Notes: generated by a model not told the origin, from the letters alone. A stretch of 64,000 nt of DNA from Acinetobacter calcoaceticus DSM 30006 = CIP 81.8 (GCF_000368965.1 NZ_KB849780.1:1054145-1118144), one strand, 5' to 3'. Counted from the first letter of the stretch, positions 50,072 to 59,331 are shown. Made by a program: numbers and translations.

Positions 50072-50108
50072 AAAAGCCCTTTATATTATATTGATATAAA
50101 AGGCTTTA
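50072..50108. terminator. Bidirectional terminator between AraC gene and iifE
   Basis: Near-perfect 14-15 bp stem AAAAGCCCTTTATAT / ATATAAAAGGCTTTA with a seven-base loop, between convergent genes. Confidence 0.85.
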
Positions 50109-50116
50109 TTTATGAC

Positions 50117-51064
50117 TTAGAAATGATGGACATAGCGAACTTGTAGTCGTGTGCCTTCTGGGCGGTTTTCAGCATCTTGCTCAAAATAAGCATTTGCAAC
50201 CAGATGATCATTTTTAGAAAAACTATACATCGCACCCGGGCCAATTGCCCAGACTTGCTCACGTCTACCTTTGACTTTTTCACCATCAACTTCAGTATCT
50301 GTGACTTGTTTTAGCCAATAGCCATTTAGTCCTAAACGGAACTGTTCGGTAATGGCATAGTCTGTTGCGAAGTTTGCATGAATTGCTTGCCCTGCCTGCA
50401 TATCATTTGCTCCAGCAAACGCATAGCTTGGGTCATCATTTTTAAAGTTATAGAGATAATGGATACGCGTTGAAGCTGTCCACTTTGGGTTAAACCAATA
50501 TGTTGCAGCCCAATAAGGATCAAATGAAACGGCGTTATTACTTGGATTAATATCTTTTTGTTGATCGTATTCGCCAGTAGGTAAATTTACCTGAAACTCA
50601 AAACGATGTACAAACTTTGGCCCTTGTGCTCCCATGACTGGATCGAACTGAATAAACGGCCCGATCATAATGTCCCCAAAGCCACTTTGGGCTTTAATTG
50701 CAGCATTATTCAAGCCATCATCCATGTCCATTTTACTGACAAAAGGAACCAGAAAATTTATGCCTAGACTGGCTTTATCTTTTACTCGGACATTCGATAA
50801 ATAACTAATCTGCTCAACCAGTACTTGATAATTTAAATCTGTTTTAGGTAAACCGAGTTTTTGTCCATTGGCATCGACCAATTTATTGCTATCATAATTT
50901 TGAAAATAGGTTTGAGCATACCAGCCGGGTCCTGCGGGTAATCCGCCATCGAGAAAGCTGGTCATACCTAAGTTTACGGTCGGTAAATCATATGCATGTG
51001 TAACCAAAGGCAAGCCCAACAATGTCCCTGCTAAAAAGCCATGTTTAATTAAAGTGCTTTTCAT
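50117..51064 (-). CDS. iifE: Outer-membrane meta-pathway (SphA/phenol-degradation) family protein
   Basis: A 315-residue beta-barrel-type protein with a signal peptide (cleavage after THAYD region) and even aromatic strands, ending RLQVRYVHHF. It fits the 'phenol degradation protein meta' family, thought to be outer-membrane channels for aromatic substrates. AGGAAAT precedes the ATG. It is the last gene of the iif operon, and the symbol is taken from the position of iifE in Acinetobacter sp. O153. A substrate channel role is inferred. Confidence 0.75.
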   Translation of the reverse strand: MKSTLIKHGFLAGTLLGLPLVTHAYDLPTVNLGMTSFLDGGLPAGPGWYAQTYFQNYDSNKLVDANGQKLGLPKTDLNYQVLVEQISYLSNVRVKDKASLGINFLVPFVSKMDMDDGLNNAAIKAQSGFGDIMIGPFIQFDPVMGAQGPKFVHRFEFQVNLPTGEYDQQKDINPSNNAVSFDPYWAATYWFNPKWTASTRIHYLYNFKNDDPSYAFAGANDMQAGQAIHANFATDYAITEQFRLGLNGYWLKQVTDTEVDGEKVKGRREQVWAIGPGAMYSFSKNDHLVANAYFEQDAENRPEGTRLQVRYVHHF

Positions 51065-51117
51065 CTTCTTATTTCCTATAAAAAAATCACGACCGGATTG
51101 ATCGTGATTGTGGTGAA

Positions 51118-51648
51118 TTAATGAGCTAATTCTGGATGCTCTGCGGCAATCCGATACTTTCCTGCATGAAATACCAAAGGTTCGCCTTGACGTTGTTGGT
51201 ACTGTTCAATTTGTCCAATAAAAATCAGATGATCTCCGCCTTCATACTGATTTACATTGCGGCAAACCAAAGTTGCGAGTGCATCGGTCAAAATTGGAAC
51301 GCCCGCATTGCATTGTTGATGTGAAATACCTGCAAATTTATCTTCAGCACCTCGAGCGAAATGCCCTGAAAGCTGATGATGCTCTTGTGCCAACATGTGA
51401 ATGGCAAAATATTCAGCTTCTACAAAATCAGACAAACTTGGTGCCGTTTTTGAAAGGCTCCACAAAATTAATGGTGGGTCTAAAGACAGTGAGGAAAACG
51501 AATTGGCTGTCATTCCTATCTTCCGACCATCTTTACCGCGGGTTGTAATCACTGTAACGCCCGTTGCGAATTGCCCAAGTAAATTACGGATTTCTCTTGG
51601 GTTTTCAGCATTAATCGCTTGTAAGCCTTGAGTTTCAATTGTGTCCAT
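51118..51648 (-). CDS. iifD: Flavin reductase partner of indole oxygenase (IifD)
   Basis: A 176-residue flavin reductase (HpaC/StyB type) that supplies reduced FAD to the oxygenase. Signature: LLGQFATGVTVITTRGKDGRKIGMTANSFSSLSLDPPLILWSLSKTAPS, and later FHAGKYR. The ATG at 51648 is preferred (GGGAG about nine bases upstream); the frame extends to 51792 but that part overlaps the oxygenase gene. Confidence 0.9.
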   Translation of the reverse strand: MDTIETQGLQAINAENPREIRNLLGQFATGVTVITTRGKDGRKIGMTANSFSSLSLDPPLILWSLSKTAPSLSDFVEAEYFAIHMLAQEHHQLSGHFARGAEDKFAGISHQQCNAGVPILTDALATLVCRNVNQYEGGDHLIFIGQIEQYQQRQGEPLVFHAGKYRIAAEHPELAH

Positions 51649-51676
51649 TTCTAAATCTCCCTTTAATGTTTTGCCC

Positions 51677-52915
51677 TTAAGCCACTTTTGCTGCGGTTTT
51701 TGAGGCCATGAATGCCTGAGCCTGATTTGCATCAAACCACCAAGGAGCAAAAGCACGTGGGTCATCAAAGTTATTGGCCATAATTGAAGCAATGCTCTGG
51801 TTTTGGCTTGCAGCTGCTAATAGCTCAACAACATGCGGTTGTGGCGGTACGAGCAAGCTATTGGTCCAAGCCACTACTTTTTCTGCATAAGCCCAATAAC
51901 GTTCAAAAGTTTGAACCATCCATTGTTCGCTAAAACCTTGATTATCATTGGCTAAAATGGCATCGAAATAGATCTTGCTACATTTGGCAGCATTGTTTGA
52001 GCCTTGACCAGTAATTGGGTCATTCACTACTAAGGCATCTGCCATACCAAAAATTTGCTTGCCAGAGGGTAATGTCAAAATTGGTTTGCGTACGGTCGGT
52101 GGGAAACGCCCTGCCAAATATCCACCTGCATCGGTTAATTCAACATTTGCGCAACGTTCATATTCCCATGGCACAAATTTCTTGAGTAAGTCCAAACTGC
52201 ATTGCAGATGCTGTTCAGGTGTTTTGACATCTTGCCAGCAGTCCATTGGCCCGTTTGGAATACCTTCAAACACCATAATGTCGCAAGGTCCATTAACGGT
52301 AAGTGCCGGAAATGAAAAGTATTCACCAACTTCGGGAATAATGTTAAAAGTCACACGTGAGTAAGGTGAAATCGGCTTCATGTTTTTGACATAGGTCAAT
52401 GCCAAAGCGCGCTGTGGTTTATCAAAAACACTACGTGCATCATCACGCTCAAACTGTTTAACAACTTCACCTTTACCAGCTGCTAGCAGTACAAGTTCAT
52501 ACTCATTTGCGAGTTGTTCTAATTCTTCAATGCCTACATCTTGAATGACTAATTGACCACCACGGCGTTCAAATTCTTCCATCCAATATGGCATTTTGAC
52601 GCGTTGATCGACCGATTGAGCATAGCGTTCAAGACGAGCACTCCATTCAAATGCTTTACCACCATTTTCAGGGTTAACTAAAGCCAGCCCAATGCCTTCC
52701 ACTGCTGGACATTGTTCTTCCCAAAAATTTAAACCTAAGTCACGTTCAGTTTGTAAAGCGGTATGAAACATACACTGGCTTGACATGACTTTACCTTGAC
52801 GGATTTCATCGGCAGTTCGGTTGGTGATCATGGTCACGTCATAACCTGTATCTAGTAAACCCAAACCAAGCTGTAAACCAGACTGTCCTGCTCCAACAAT
52901 TGCAATACGGCGCAT
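51677..52915 (-). CDS. iifC: Indole/styrene-type FAD monooxygenase (IifC)
   Basis: A 412-residue StyA-family flavoprotein. It begins MRRIAIVGAGQSGLQLGLGLL with the Rossmann GxGxxG motif. The family features NDPITGQGSNNAAKCSKIYFDAI (FAD-binding DPxTGQG) and VVNDP are seen. In Acinetobacter sp. O153 the homologue oxidises indole to indole-2,3-dihydrodiol with electrons from IifD. The ATG at 52915 is chosen because GGAG lies six bases before it. It lies 28 bases upstream of iifD. Confidence 0.9.
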   Translation of the reverse strand: MRRIAIVGAGQSGLQLGLGLLDTGYDVTMITNRTADEIRQGKVMSSQCMFHTALQTERDLGLNFWEEQCPAVEGIGLALVNPENGGKAFEWSARLERYAQSVDQRVKMPYWMEEFERRGGQLVIQDVGIEELEQLANEYELVLLAAGKGEVVKQFERDDARSVFDKPQRALALTYVKNMKPISPYSRVTFNIIPEVGEYFSFPALTVNGPCDIMVFEGIPNGPMDCWQDVKTPEQHLQCSLDLLKKFVPWEYERCANVELTDAGGYLAGRFPPTVRKPILTLPSGKQIFGMADALVVNDPITGQGSNNAAKCSKIYFDAILANDNQGFSEQWMVQTFERYWAYAEKVVAWTNSLLVPPQPHVVELLAAASQNQSIASIMANNFDDPRAFAPWWFDANQAQAFMASKTAAKVA

Positions 52916-52955
52916 AATCTTCTCCATAATTTTCTAAATGTGTTAAAACGCTGTG

Positions 52956-53741
52956 CTATTCAGCTAAACGTGGAATAGCGGGCTGTGATCCTTCAGGGCC
53001 CATTACTGAATATCCGCCGTCGACCGCATAATCTGCTCCAGTGACGAAACTCGCAGCGGGTGACAATAAAAACAAAACAACATTGGCGACTTCTTCTGGG
53101 TGACCCAATCGGCCTAGTAAGTGATAATCGGCTGCCACGCTATCGGCTTTTTCACGGTTATTGCCACTGACTTCTGCAATCACACGAGACCATGTCCAAC
53201 CCGGTGAAACTGAATTGACGCGAATGCCATCGGCAGCAAAATCCATTGCCATGCTTTGTGTGAGTTGACGTATTGCGGCTTTAGACACTGGATATAGCCA
53301 GCGGCCTGTTTGAGCCACTTTGGCCGAGATTGAAGTGAAGTTAACGATTGAACCTTGCTGCTTTTTTAGGTCATTGTAAAAAGCACGGCTCAACTCAACG
53401 GTAGAGACCAAATTAATATCGAGTGCTTGTAACCAGTCCTGACGTGAAGATTTAAAACCGTCATCTAGATATGTACATGCCAGATTTACCAAGTAACTCA
53501 CTTCGCCTAAATGCTGGTGAATATCTGCCACAGCTTGTTGAATAGCCGCATCACTGGTTAAATCGGTTTGAATAAACATCACATCATGGTTAAAGCTTTC
53601 AGCAATTGCCTTACCTTTGGCATCAATATCTAAAATAGCGACATGAGCACCCGCACTTACCAAAGCTTGTACAACGGCTTTACCAATGAGTGTTGCGCCG
53701 CCGCTCACCACAGCGACTTTTCCTTTTAAATCTATATTCAT
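52956..53741 (-). CDS. iifB: Short-chain dehydrogenase of indole pathway (IifB)
   Basis: A 261-residue SDR with Rossmann motif SGGATLIGKAVV, catalytic Ser and YxxxK (LYPVSKAAIRQL) and the DGGYSVMG ending. In the O153 pathway the SDR oxidises indole-2,3-dihydrodiol to 3-hydroxyindolin-2-one with NAD. AAGGAG is eight bases before the ATG, and the gene begins 12 bases after iifA. Confidence 0.85.
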   Translation of the reverse strand: MNIDLKGKVAVVSGGATLIGKAVVQALVSAGAHVAILDIDAKGKAIAESFNHDVMFIQTDLTSDAAIQQAVADIHQHLGEVSYLVNLACTYLDDGFKSSRQDWLQALDINLVSTVELSRAFYNDLKKQQGSIVNFTSISAKVAQTGRWLYPVSKAAIRQLTQSMAMDFAADGIRVNSVSPGWTWSRVIAEVSGNNREKADSVAADYHLLGRLGHPEEVANVVLFLLSPAASFVTGADYAVDGGYSVMGPEGSQPAIPRLAE

Positions 53742-53753
53742 TGCAGATACTCC

Positions 53754-55004
53754 TTAATTGACTGGCTTGCCTTCACTACTTGACCAAGATGGCATCAAGG
53801 TATTTGAAGGAAGATCTTCATCAAGAAGTTTTCGCGCTGTCTCGACACCTGCAACGGGTAAGCCTGTTGGATCTAATAAGCCAATTTGAACGAGCACCGA
53901 TGCTTGGTCCCAGTAAATATGCTCATGGCACAGCTTTGAGCCTCTGAATTGAATTACACCCAACATTGGAATTTCGACATATTTACCAGTCGGTTTTACA
54001 CCCGGTAATAACCAGTCAATTTCTGCATCGTGTGTAAAGCTCATAATGAACTCGTCTACCACTTGCGTTGAGCCAACGGTACGAGAGATTGAAGTGATCT
54101 TCATATCTTTCGGGTTTTGATGAACAAAATGGTACTGATAAAAACGGGCAAGCTGGCTTTGCCCCACACCGCCAGTCAACGTTGGAATATGGTTCACATA
54201 AGGTTCTGCGACCATCGTTGCCATGGTTGCTGGCACGTCACGCGTATCAAACTCATGACGAATATGCTCTTCCCATAACGCAACTAGGTCATATTTCGGC
54301 CCAATCGTGTCATGTAGTGCTGTTACTGTACGCTCGTGGGCAAAGCGCGCTGAAGGTTTGTGATAATGATTGCTTTTTGGACGTGCAAATGCATGATCAA
54401 CAGCTTCGTAAACATAAGCTTGTACATTTGAATATTGGCTGGCTGCATCGACAATCGCTTGCCTAGCATCTGGCGGTGTAAATTGGTCTAGTTCGGCAAT
54501 ATGTAAAACCAAACGTCCTTTTACATTGGCTAACTCATCTAACGCTTTTTCGATGCCTACGCCGTAATAACCTACGGCACATGCCACTTCAGAAAGTCGA
54601 CAGCCTGCCAGATAAGCAAGCTTTCCGCCTAAGCAATAGCCCACTACAGCAAGGCCTGTAGTTGTGTCGCATTCTGGTCGTGTCTTTAAAAAAGTTAAGC
54701 TGTCTTGAATATCTTCAACACCGAGGTTTTCGTCATATTGCTGATAAAGTTCAAAAGCTTTTTGAAAATCTTCTGGTGTATAACTCAGTTCAATATTAGG
54801 TGCTACACGCCAAAATAAATCAGGAACTAAAACGGTATAGCCTTCTTCTGCAAGAAAATCTGCCTTTTCCCGCATGGCTGCATTAACACCAAAAATTTCC
54901 TGACAAAGTACGACGCCCGGCCCTTTTCCTGTTTCTGGTGTCGCTAGATACGCACTGAACCGTTTTCCAGATGCAGTTTTAATTTGAACGGTTTGACCAG
55001 CCAT
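53754..55004 (-). CDS. iifA: Dienelactone hydrolase-SnoaL fusion, cofactor-independent oxygenase (IifA)
   Basis: A 416-residue two-domain protein. The N-terminal dienelactone-hydrolase-like alpha/beta domain has the Glu in LCQEIFGVN, the nucleophile elbow VGYCLGGKLAYL (Cys) and the His in EAVDHAFARP. The C-terminal domain is SnoaL/NTF2-like (about residues 260-380). In O153 its homologue converts 3-hydroxyindolin-2-one to anthranilate by cofactor-free oxygenation. The ATG at 55004 has AGGAG eight bases upstream; the ATG at 55022 does not. First gene of the iif operon. Confidence 0.87.
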   Translation of the reverse strand: MAGQTVQIKTASGKRFSAYLATPETGKGPGVVLCQEIFGVNAAMREKADFLAEEGYTVLVPDLFWRVAPNIELSYTPEDFQKAFELYQQYDENLGVEDIQDSLTFLKTRPECDTTTGLAVVGYCLGGKLAYLAGCRLSEVACAVGYYGVGIEKALDELANVKGRLVLHIAELDQFTPPDARQAIVDAASQYSNVQAYVYEAVDHAFARPKSNHYHKPSARFAHERTVTALHDTIGPKYDLVALWEEHIRHEFDTRDVPATMATMVAEPYVNHIPTLTGGVGQSQLARFYQYHFVHQNPKDMKITSISRTVGSTQVVDEFIMSFTHDAEIDWLLPGVKPTGKYVEIPMLGVIQFRGSKLCHEHIYWDQASVLVQIGLLDPTGLPVAGVETARKLLDEDLPSNTLMPSWSSSEGKPVN

Positions 55005-55333
55005 AGTGTCAACTCCTGACATTGTTATGGCTTTATCTTCTATCCGAATATTTTTTTAGACTGTCCAAAAGCTGCAATCACTATCCAATCTGTGCGCAAT
55101 TATGAAAAAAGATAGCAATGGATAAAACATATAAAAGAATAAAGTTAATGAATTTCAATATTTTAATATAAAAAATAAAAATGCTGCTTTTTATCTAATT
55201 TGGAAAAAATGGATGAAGATTAGGACTTATTGGATAGTGACTACTGGCTAAAAATAGTTCAATCAAAGTCATGTAATTAGTTTGATTACATAAGAAAAGC
55301 TCAGTCATTTTTCTAAATTAAGGCGCTTTATTT
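55005..55333. promoter_or_regulatory. Divergent iifA / porin control region with repeated half-sites
   Basis: Facing iifA (minus strand), GGATAG-type half-sites lie at 55081-55086 (GGATAG), 55061-55066 (GGACAG) and 55040-55045 (GGATAG), 20-21 bases apart. Facing the porin, GGATGA (55211) and GGATAG (55232) are 21 bases apart. The words TCACTATCCAAT (55078-55089) and ATTGGATAGTGA (55229-55240) are perfect 12-bp reverse complements. No gene lies here. Confidence 0.65.
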
Positions 55334-56587
55334 ATGCATCGACCAAAGCCAATTTATGGACACAACAAAACGTTAATGCTCATCAATATTTTATGTTGTA
55401 GTGCATTTTCTACTCAGGCTTATTCAGCGGATGAAGAATGGAAATTTACATTAAAAAATGCATATATAGATAGAAACTATGACAATTCCGCTGTGAAAGA
55501 CACGGGTAGCTGGTCGCAATCAGTTTCTCTATTTTACACCTCAAATATGCATGACACGCCGTTAGAAATTGGCGGAACCCCGATTCAAATTGGCGCAAAT
55601 GCTTCAGCACAATATGCGGTTCGCTTAAGCCAAGATAAACATGTTGCAGATACGGTATTACCTTTTGATAAAGAGACTCAGTCCCAAGCACCCGATTATT
55701 TAAAATATGGTGCGACATTAAAGTTAGGCTATAACAAGACGCTACTGAGCATTGGTGAATTATGGCTAGATTTACCCGTAACCACTGTAGATGCAAGTCG
55801 TCAGCTACTGACCTCTTATTGGGGAACCAACCTTAAGTCTCAATTGAGCGATAAGCTTTTTGCTGAAATTGGCCGTATTGAAAAAGTATCACCACGAAAT
55901 GAAGAAGATTTTCATCGATTTTCTTTTACCTCAAAAGGCGTGACTGGCTACTCTGATGGCCTTAACTACATAGACCTGCGCTATCAAATCACTCCTACTT
56001 TGAAAGGCGAATATTACTTCGGAAATATGGAGGATTTATATAATAAACATTATGTGGGAATGGACCACATATGGAAGAACTCTAATTTTTCAGTTAATTC
56101 AAAATTCAAATATTTCAATGCAAAAGATAGTGGAAATCTTTTCGACATCGATGCGCAAAATGTAGGTTTATTAGAAACGCTCAAAGTAAAAAATCACAGC
56201 TTTGGTTTAGGTTATCAACAAATTATTGGCGAGTCTGCCTACCCGCTACCTGATGGTTTCTTGCCTGAAACTTATTTTATTAACTGGAACACGACCGGTT
56301 TCTTCAAACAAGATGAAAAGTCCTATCACTTCATCTATGGCTATGACTTTAAAGATTATGTACCCGGTTTAAATACAACTTTGAAGTATGTATATGGCGA
56401 TCACTTTAAAACAGCAGATGGTTTAAAAAACAAAGAAAGTGAAGCAAACGTTATTGTCAATTATGCCCTTCAACAGCCTTTTCTCAAAGGTCTAGCTCTT
56501 CAGTACATCTTTATCAATTATGACATTAAGCATGGAAGCGATTTTTCAGAAAACCGTTTCTTTGTTAATTACAACAGAAAATTTTAA
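55334..56587 (+). CDS. OprD-family outer-membrane porin
   Basis: A 417-residue beta-barrel porin with an N-terminal signal (cleavage after about residue 31, FSTQAYSADEE). The first strand FTLKNAYIDRNYDN fits the OprD/BenP pattern (a 'NxYxxRN' strand), and the last strand ends FFVNYNRKF. OprD-type channels carry aromatic acids such as benzoate in Acinetobacter and Pseudomonas. It is divergent from iifA and 17 bases upstream of the AAHS transporter, which suggests a paired uptake unit for an aromatic acid. Confidence 0.83.
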   Translation: MHRPKPIYGHNKTLMLINILCCSAFSTQAYSADEEWKFTLKNAYIDRNYDNSAVKDTGSWSQSVSLFYTSNMHDTPLEIGGTPIQIGANASAQYAVRLSQDKHVADTVLPFDKETQSQAPDYLKYGATLKLGYNKTLLSIGELWLDLPVTTVDASRQLLTSYWGTNLKSQLSDKLFAEIGRIEKVSPRNEEDFHRFSFTSKGVTGYSDGLNYIDLRYQITPTLKGEYYFGNMEDLYNKHYVGMDHIWKNSNFSVNSKFKYFNAKDSGNLFDIDAQNVGLLETLKVKNHSFGLGYQQIIGESAYPLPDGFLPETYFINWNTTGFFKQDEKSYHFIYGYDFKDYVPGLNTTLKYVYGDHFKTADGLKNKESEANVIVNYALQQPFLKGLALQYIFINYDIKHGSDFSENRFFVNYNRKF

Positions 56588-56604
56588 TGAGTTAAGGAAT
56601 ACAT

Positions 56605-57948
56605 ATGAAAACGATAGATGCAAATTCGGTAATCAACCGCGAAAAACTGTCCCCCTTACAGTGGATGGTTTTTATCCTAGGATTTTTTGTCTTCTTTTGT
56701 GATGGCTTAGACACAGGAATTATTGGTTTTATTGCTCCCTCATTACTGGATGACTGGGGAATTACCAAACCTCAGCTTGCGCCTGTTTTAAGTGCCGCTT
56801 TAGTTGGTATGTCAATCGGTGCCATTATTTCAGGCCCTATGTCCGATAAGTTTGGGCGTAAAGGCGTCATTGTTTTTACGAGCCTTTTGTTTTCAATATT
56901 TACCATTTTGTGTGGCTTTGCTGACTCGACCCAAGATTTAATGATTTATCGCTTTATTACAGGTGTGGGTTTAGGGGCAGCCATGCCAAACATCAGTACC
57001 ATTGTCTCTGAATATATGCCTGTAAAACGTAAAGCATTCCTAACAGGATTAGCAGGTTGCGGTTTTATGCTTGGTATTTCTTGTGGTGGTGTGTTGTCAG
57101 CTTATCTATTAGTAAGTTATGGCTGGGCCAAGGTCATTATTATTGGTGGAAGTATTCCCCTAATTTTAGTGGTTGCCTTATTACTTAAATTACCTGAATC
57201 AACTCAATACTTAATTACGCGCCAACAACAAGATAAAGCACAACGAATTTTAGAAGATATTCAAGGGCATCCATTCCAAGAACCAGTAAAACTTGTCTTA
57301 GCCCAAACAGAAACAGCATCAGAGGAAAACCCGGTTAAAATCGTTTTAGGAAAATACCTTTGGGGTTCAAGCATGCTTTGGCTGTGCTGCTTTACGAGTC
57401 TCTTAGTGTTTTATCTTTTAACAAGCTGGATGCCAACAATTTTAAAAACAGCTGGTTTTACGACGCAACAATTTAGTTTAATTGCAGCTATTTTCCCTTT
57501 TGGTGGTGTGATTGGTGCAACCATTATGGGTTGGTACATGGATAAACTGAACCCAACCACAGTGATTAAATACTCTTATTTAATTGCTTTTGGGCTATTC
57601 ATTGTCGCAGGCTTAGTCAGTTCAAATATTTTCTTATTGGGTATTACCATTTTCTTAATTGGTGCATTACTTGCTGGTGCTCAATCTTCTTTACTACCAC
57701 TTGCAGCTATTTTCTATCCAGCCGTGTGCCGCGCGGTTGGCGTTTCGTGGATGCATGGTATTGGTCGTATCGGTGCAATTTTAGGCGCTTTTTTTGGCTC
57801 ACTCATTTTCACTTTTAACTTAAGTTTAAGCGGTATTTTCTTTATTCTTGCATTACCGACCTTCATTTCATTTATTGCCCTTAGTCTTAAAGTCATTTAT
57901 GAAAAATCGAAAAGTAAGCAAGTATTGAATCTTGAAAATAGTATTTAA
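56605..57948 (+). CDS. AAHS-family aromatic acid:H+ symporter (MFS)
   Basis: A 447-residue MFS transporter with 12 membrane segments. Diagnostic AAHS features are the first-helix DGLDTGIIGFIAP, the loop GPMSDKFGRKGVI between helices 2 and 3, and the helix 8-9 loop GWYMDKLNP. Family members carry benzoate, 4-hydroxybenzoate or similar aromatics. In this context anthranilate or a related aromatic acid is plausible, but the substrate is not shown by sequence. Confidence 0.88.
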   Translation: MKTIDANSVINREKLSPLQWMVFILGFFVFFCDGLDTGIIGFIAPSLLDDWGITKPQLAPVLSAALVGMSIGAIISGPMSDKFGRKGVIVFTSLLFSIFTILCGFADSTQDLMIYRFITGVGLGAAMPNISTIVSEYMPVKRKAFLTGLAGCGFMLGISCGGVLSAYLLVSYGWAKVIIIGGSIPLILVVALLLKLPESTQYLITRQQQDKAQRILEDIQGHPFQEPVKLVLAQTETASEENPVKIVLGKYLWGSSMLWLCCFTSLLVFYLLTSWMPTILKTAGFTTQQFSLIAAIFPFGGVIGATIMGWYMDKLNPTTVIKYSYLIAFGLFIVAGLVSSNIFLLGITIFLIGALLAGAQSSLLPLAAIFYPAVCRAVGVSWMHGIGRIGAILGAFFGSLIFTFNLSLSGIFFILALPTFISFIALSLKVIYEKSKSKQVLNLENSI

Positions 57949-57963
57949 AATATAGAGATAAAT

Positions 57964-57999
57964 AAAAAACCTGATTGGGTTAATTCAATCAGGTTTTTT
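57964..57999. terminator. Bidirectional terminator between MFS and AraC genes
   Basis: Perfect 14-bp inverted repeat AAAAAACCTGATTG / CAATCAGGTTTTTT with an eight-base loop. Confidence 0.93.
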
Positions 58000-58020
58000 A
58001 TTGCTTAAAAGATGAAATAC

Positions 58021-59007
58021 TTAAAAAATTTTGCCCTTCGTTTCACTTGGTTTTTCACCAAACTCTTCGCGATATTCTTGAGAAAAACGACTTAAATGAT
58101 TAAACCCCCAGTCATAAGCAAGCTTAGAAATAGATACTTTTCTATCAGCGCCAGTTGTACTCAAAATCTTATAAATTTGTTGTAGACGATACTTTTTCAG
58201 ATAGGACATTGGACTTGTACCGTAGTACTGCTGAAACTCATCGTACAACTTGGATTTTGAAACCCCGGCTAGGCGTTGCAAATCTTCTGCACAGATTTCT
58301 TCATGGGCATGTTCAATAATGAAATTCCGCACCTTTCGGATATAGGCTGGTTCATCCTGATGCGAAAGTAACTTTAAACTTTCGGAATAATTATTTTCTT
58401 GAGATAAAAGTAAGGCTTTAATTACAAAATTTTCATAGTCTTCAGACAGCATCTGTAAACCATAAAAATTGCTATATTGAGATTTTAACTGTAAAAAATT
58501 CTGAATATTTTTCCACCATGCACCAATCAGTTGCTCCGAGTCCAGATGCATTTCTGGATTAAAAATGATGGGTGCATCTATCGGTTTATTCAGTAGATCT
58601 GCAAGAACAATTTGCATGCTTCGCTCAGGAATAACCACTTGAAATTTTCGACAATCTTTATCAATAATCAAATCTTGCTGATCGTTATTTGAAACAATAA
58701 GTCCTCTGTTTTCATCAGATTGATAATGAGCACCACGAATGTTGAGAGCTTGTCTTCCTTGTATCGGTAAGCTAATGCTATAAGCTTTTAGATTAGAGAT
58801 GTTAATGGCAACATTTGCACCATAACTGATGGTGCCAATTGCCATTTTTTTATTAGGCAGGCGCATTCCATCATAGTGAAAATCGAGAGTGTCTTTGTAA
58901 ATTGTGTCTAGACGGTGTTCACCACAAATTGTGGACATCAAATTCTGCGCAAATTCAGCTTTGCGTGAATAATGATTGAGTTCCGTCTGTTGGCTGAGTG
59001 ATATCAT
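58021..59007 (-). CDS. Second AraC-family regulator
   Basis: A 328-residue regulator built like the one at 49000: an N-terminal AraC_binding_2-like ligand domain and a C-terminal double helix-turn-helix (ICAEDLQRLAGVSKSKLYDEFQQYYG; VSISKLAYDWGFNHLSRFSQEYREEFGEKPS). The two share the ending pattern WGF.HL.RFSQEY, so they are paralogs. It converges with the AAHS gene, and the hydroxybutyrate genes lie upstream on the same strand. Its targets are not evident; it may control the porin/AAHS genes or the downstream catabolic regulon. Confidence 0.82.
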   Translation of the reverse strand: MISLSQQTELNHYSRKAEFAQNLMSTICGEHRLDTIYKDTLDFHYDGMRLPNKKMAIGTISYGANVAINISNLKAYSISLPIQGRQALNIRGAHYQSDENRGLIVSNNDQQDLIIDKDCRKFQVVIPERSMQIVLADLLNKPIDAPIIFNPEMHLDSEQLIGAWWKNIQNFLQLKSQYSNFYGLQMLSEDYENFVIKALLLSQENNYSESLKLLSHQDEPAYIRKVRNFIIEHAHEEICAEDLQRLAGVSKSKLYDEFQQYYGTSPMSYLKKYRLQQIYKILSTTGADRKVSISKLAYDWGFNHLSRFSQEYREEFGEKPSETKGKIF

Positions 59008-59291
59008 ATCCTTTTCACCTAGCTAAATAACTTATTGCTTAAAAAGCAACTTGTATGCCAATTAATATCCTTTAATTGACGAGTTTTCCTGAAAATATCT
59101 AATCAAGAAAGAGAGTAAAGATTACTTTCTCATACTCTATTAGATTTTAAAATTGGAAATAAGTTAAATACCTTTAAAGTATAATTTCATACCTTAAAAA
59201 ACTTATTTTATTAGATTTTTATAAGCAACTATAGTTGAGATAAATCATCGTTTTGAACACTAAACTTACATATCTTTTTATTCACAAAAAA
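59008..59291. other. Intergenic region upstream of the second AraC gene
   Basis: About 285 AT-rich bases holding the presumed promoter of the AraC gene at 59007. Nothing else supportable is seen apart from the hairpin after the dehydrogenase gene, listed separately. Confidence 0.35.
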
Positions 59292-59313
59292 CCGCCTATT
59301 AAAAAATAAGCGG
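59292..59313 (-). terminator. Terminator after the hydroxybutyrate dehydrogenase gene
   Basis: Nine-bp stem CCGCTTATT / AATAGGCGG (one G-U pair) on the minus strand, followed by TTTTTTG. It lies about 20 bases after the stop. Confidence 0.8.
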
Positions 59314-59331
59314 CTTTTATAAAGCTCTAAA

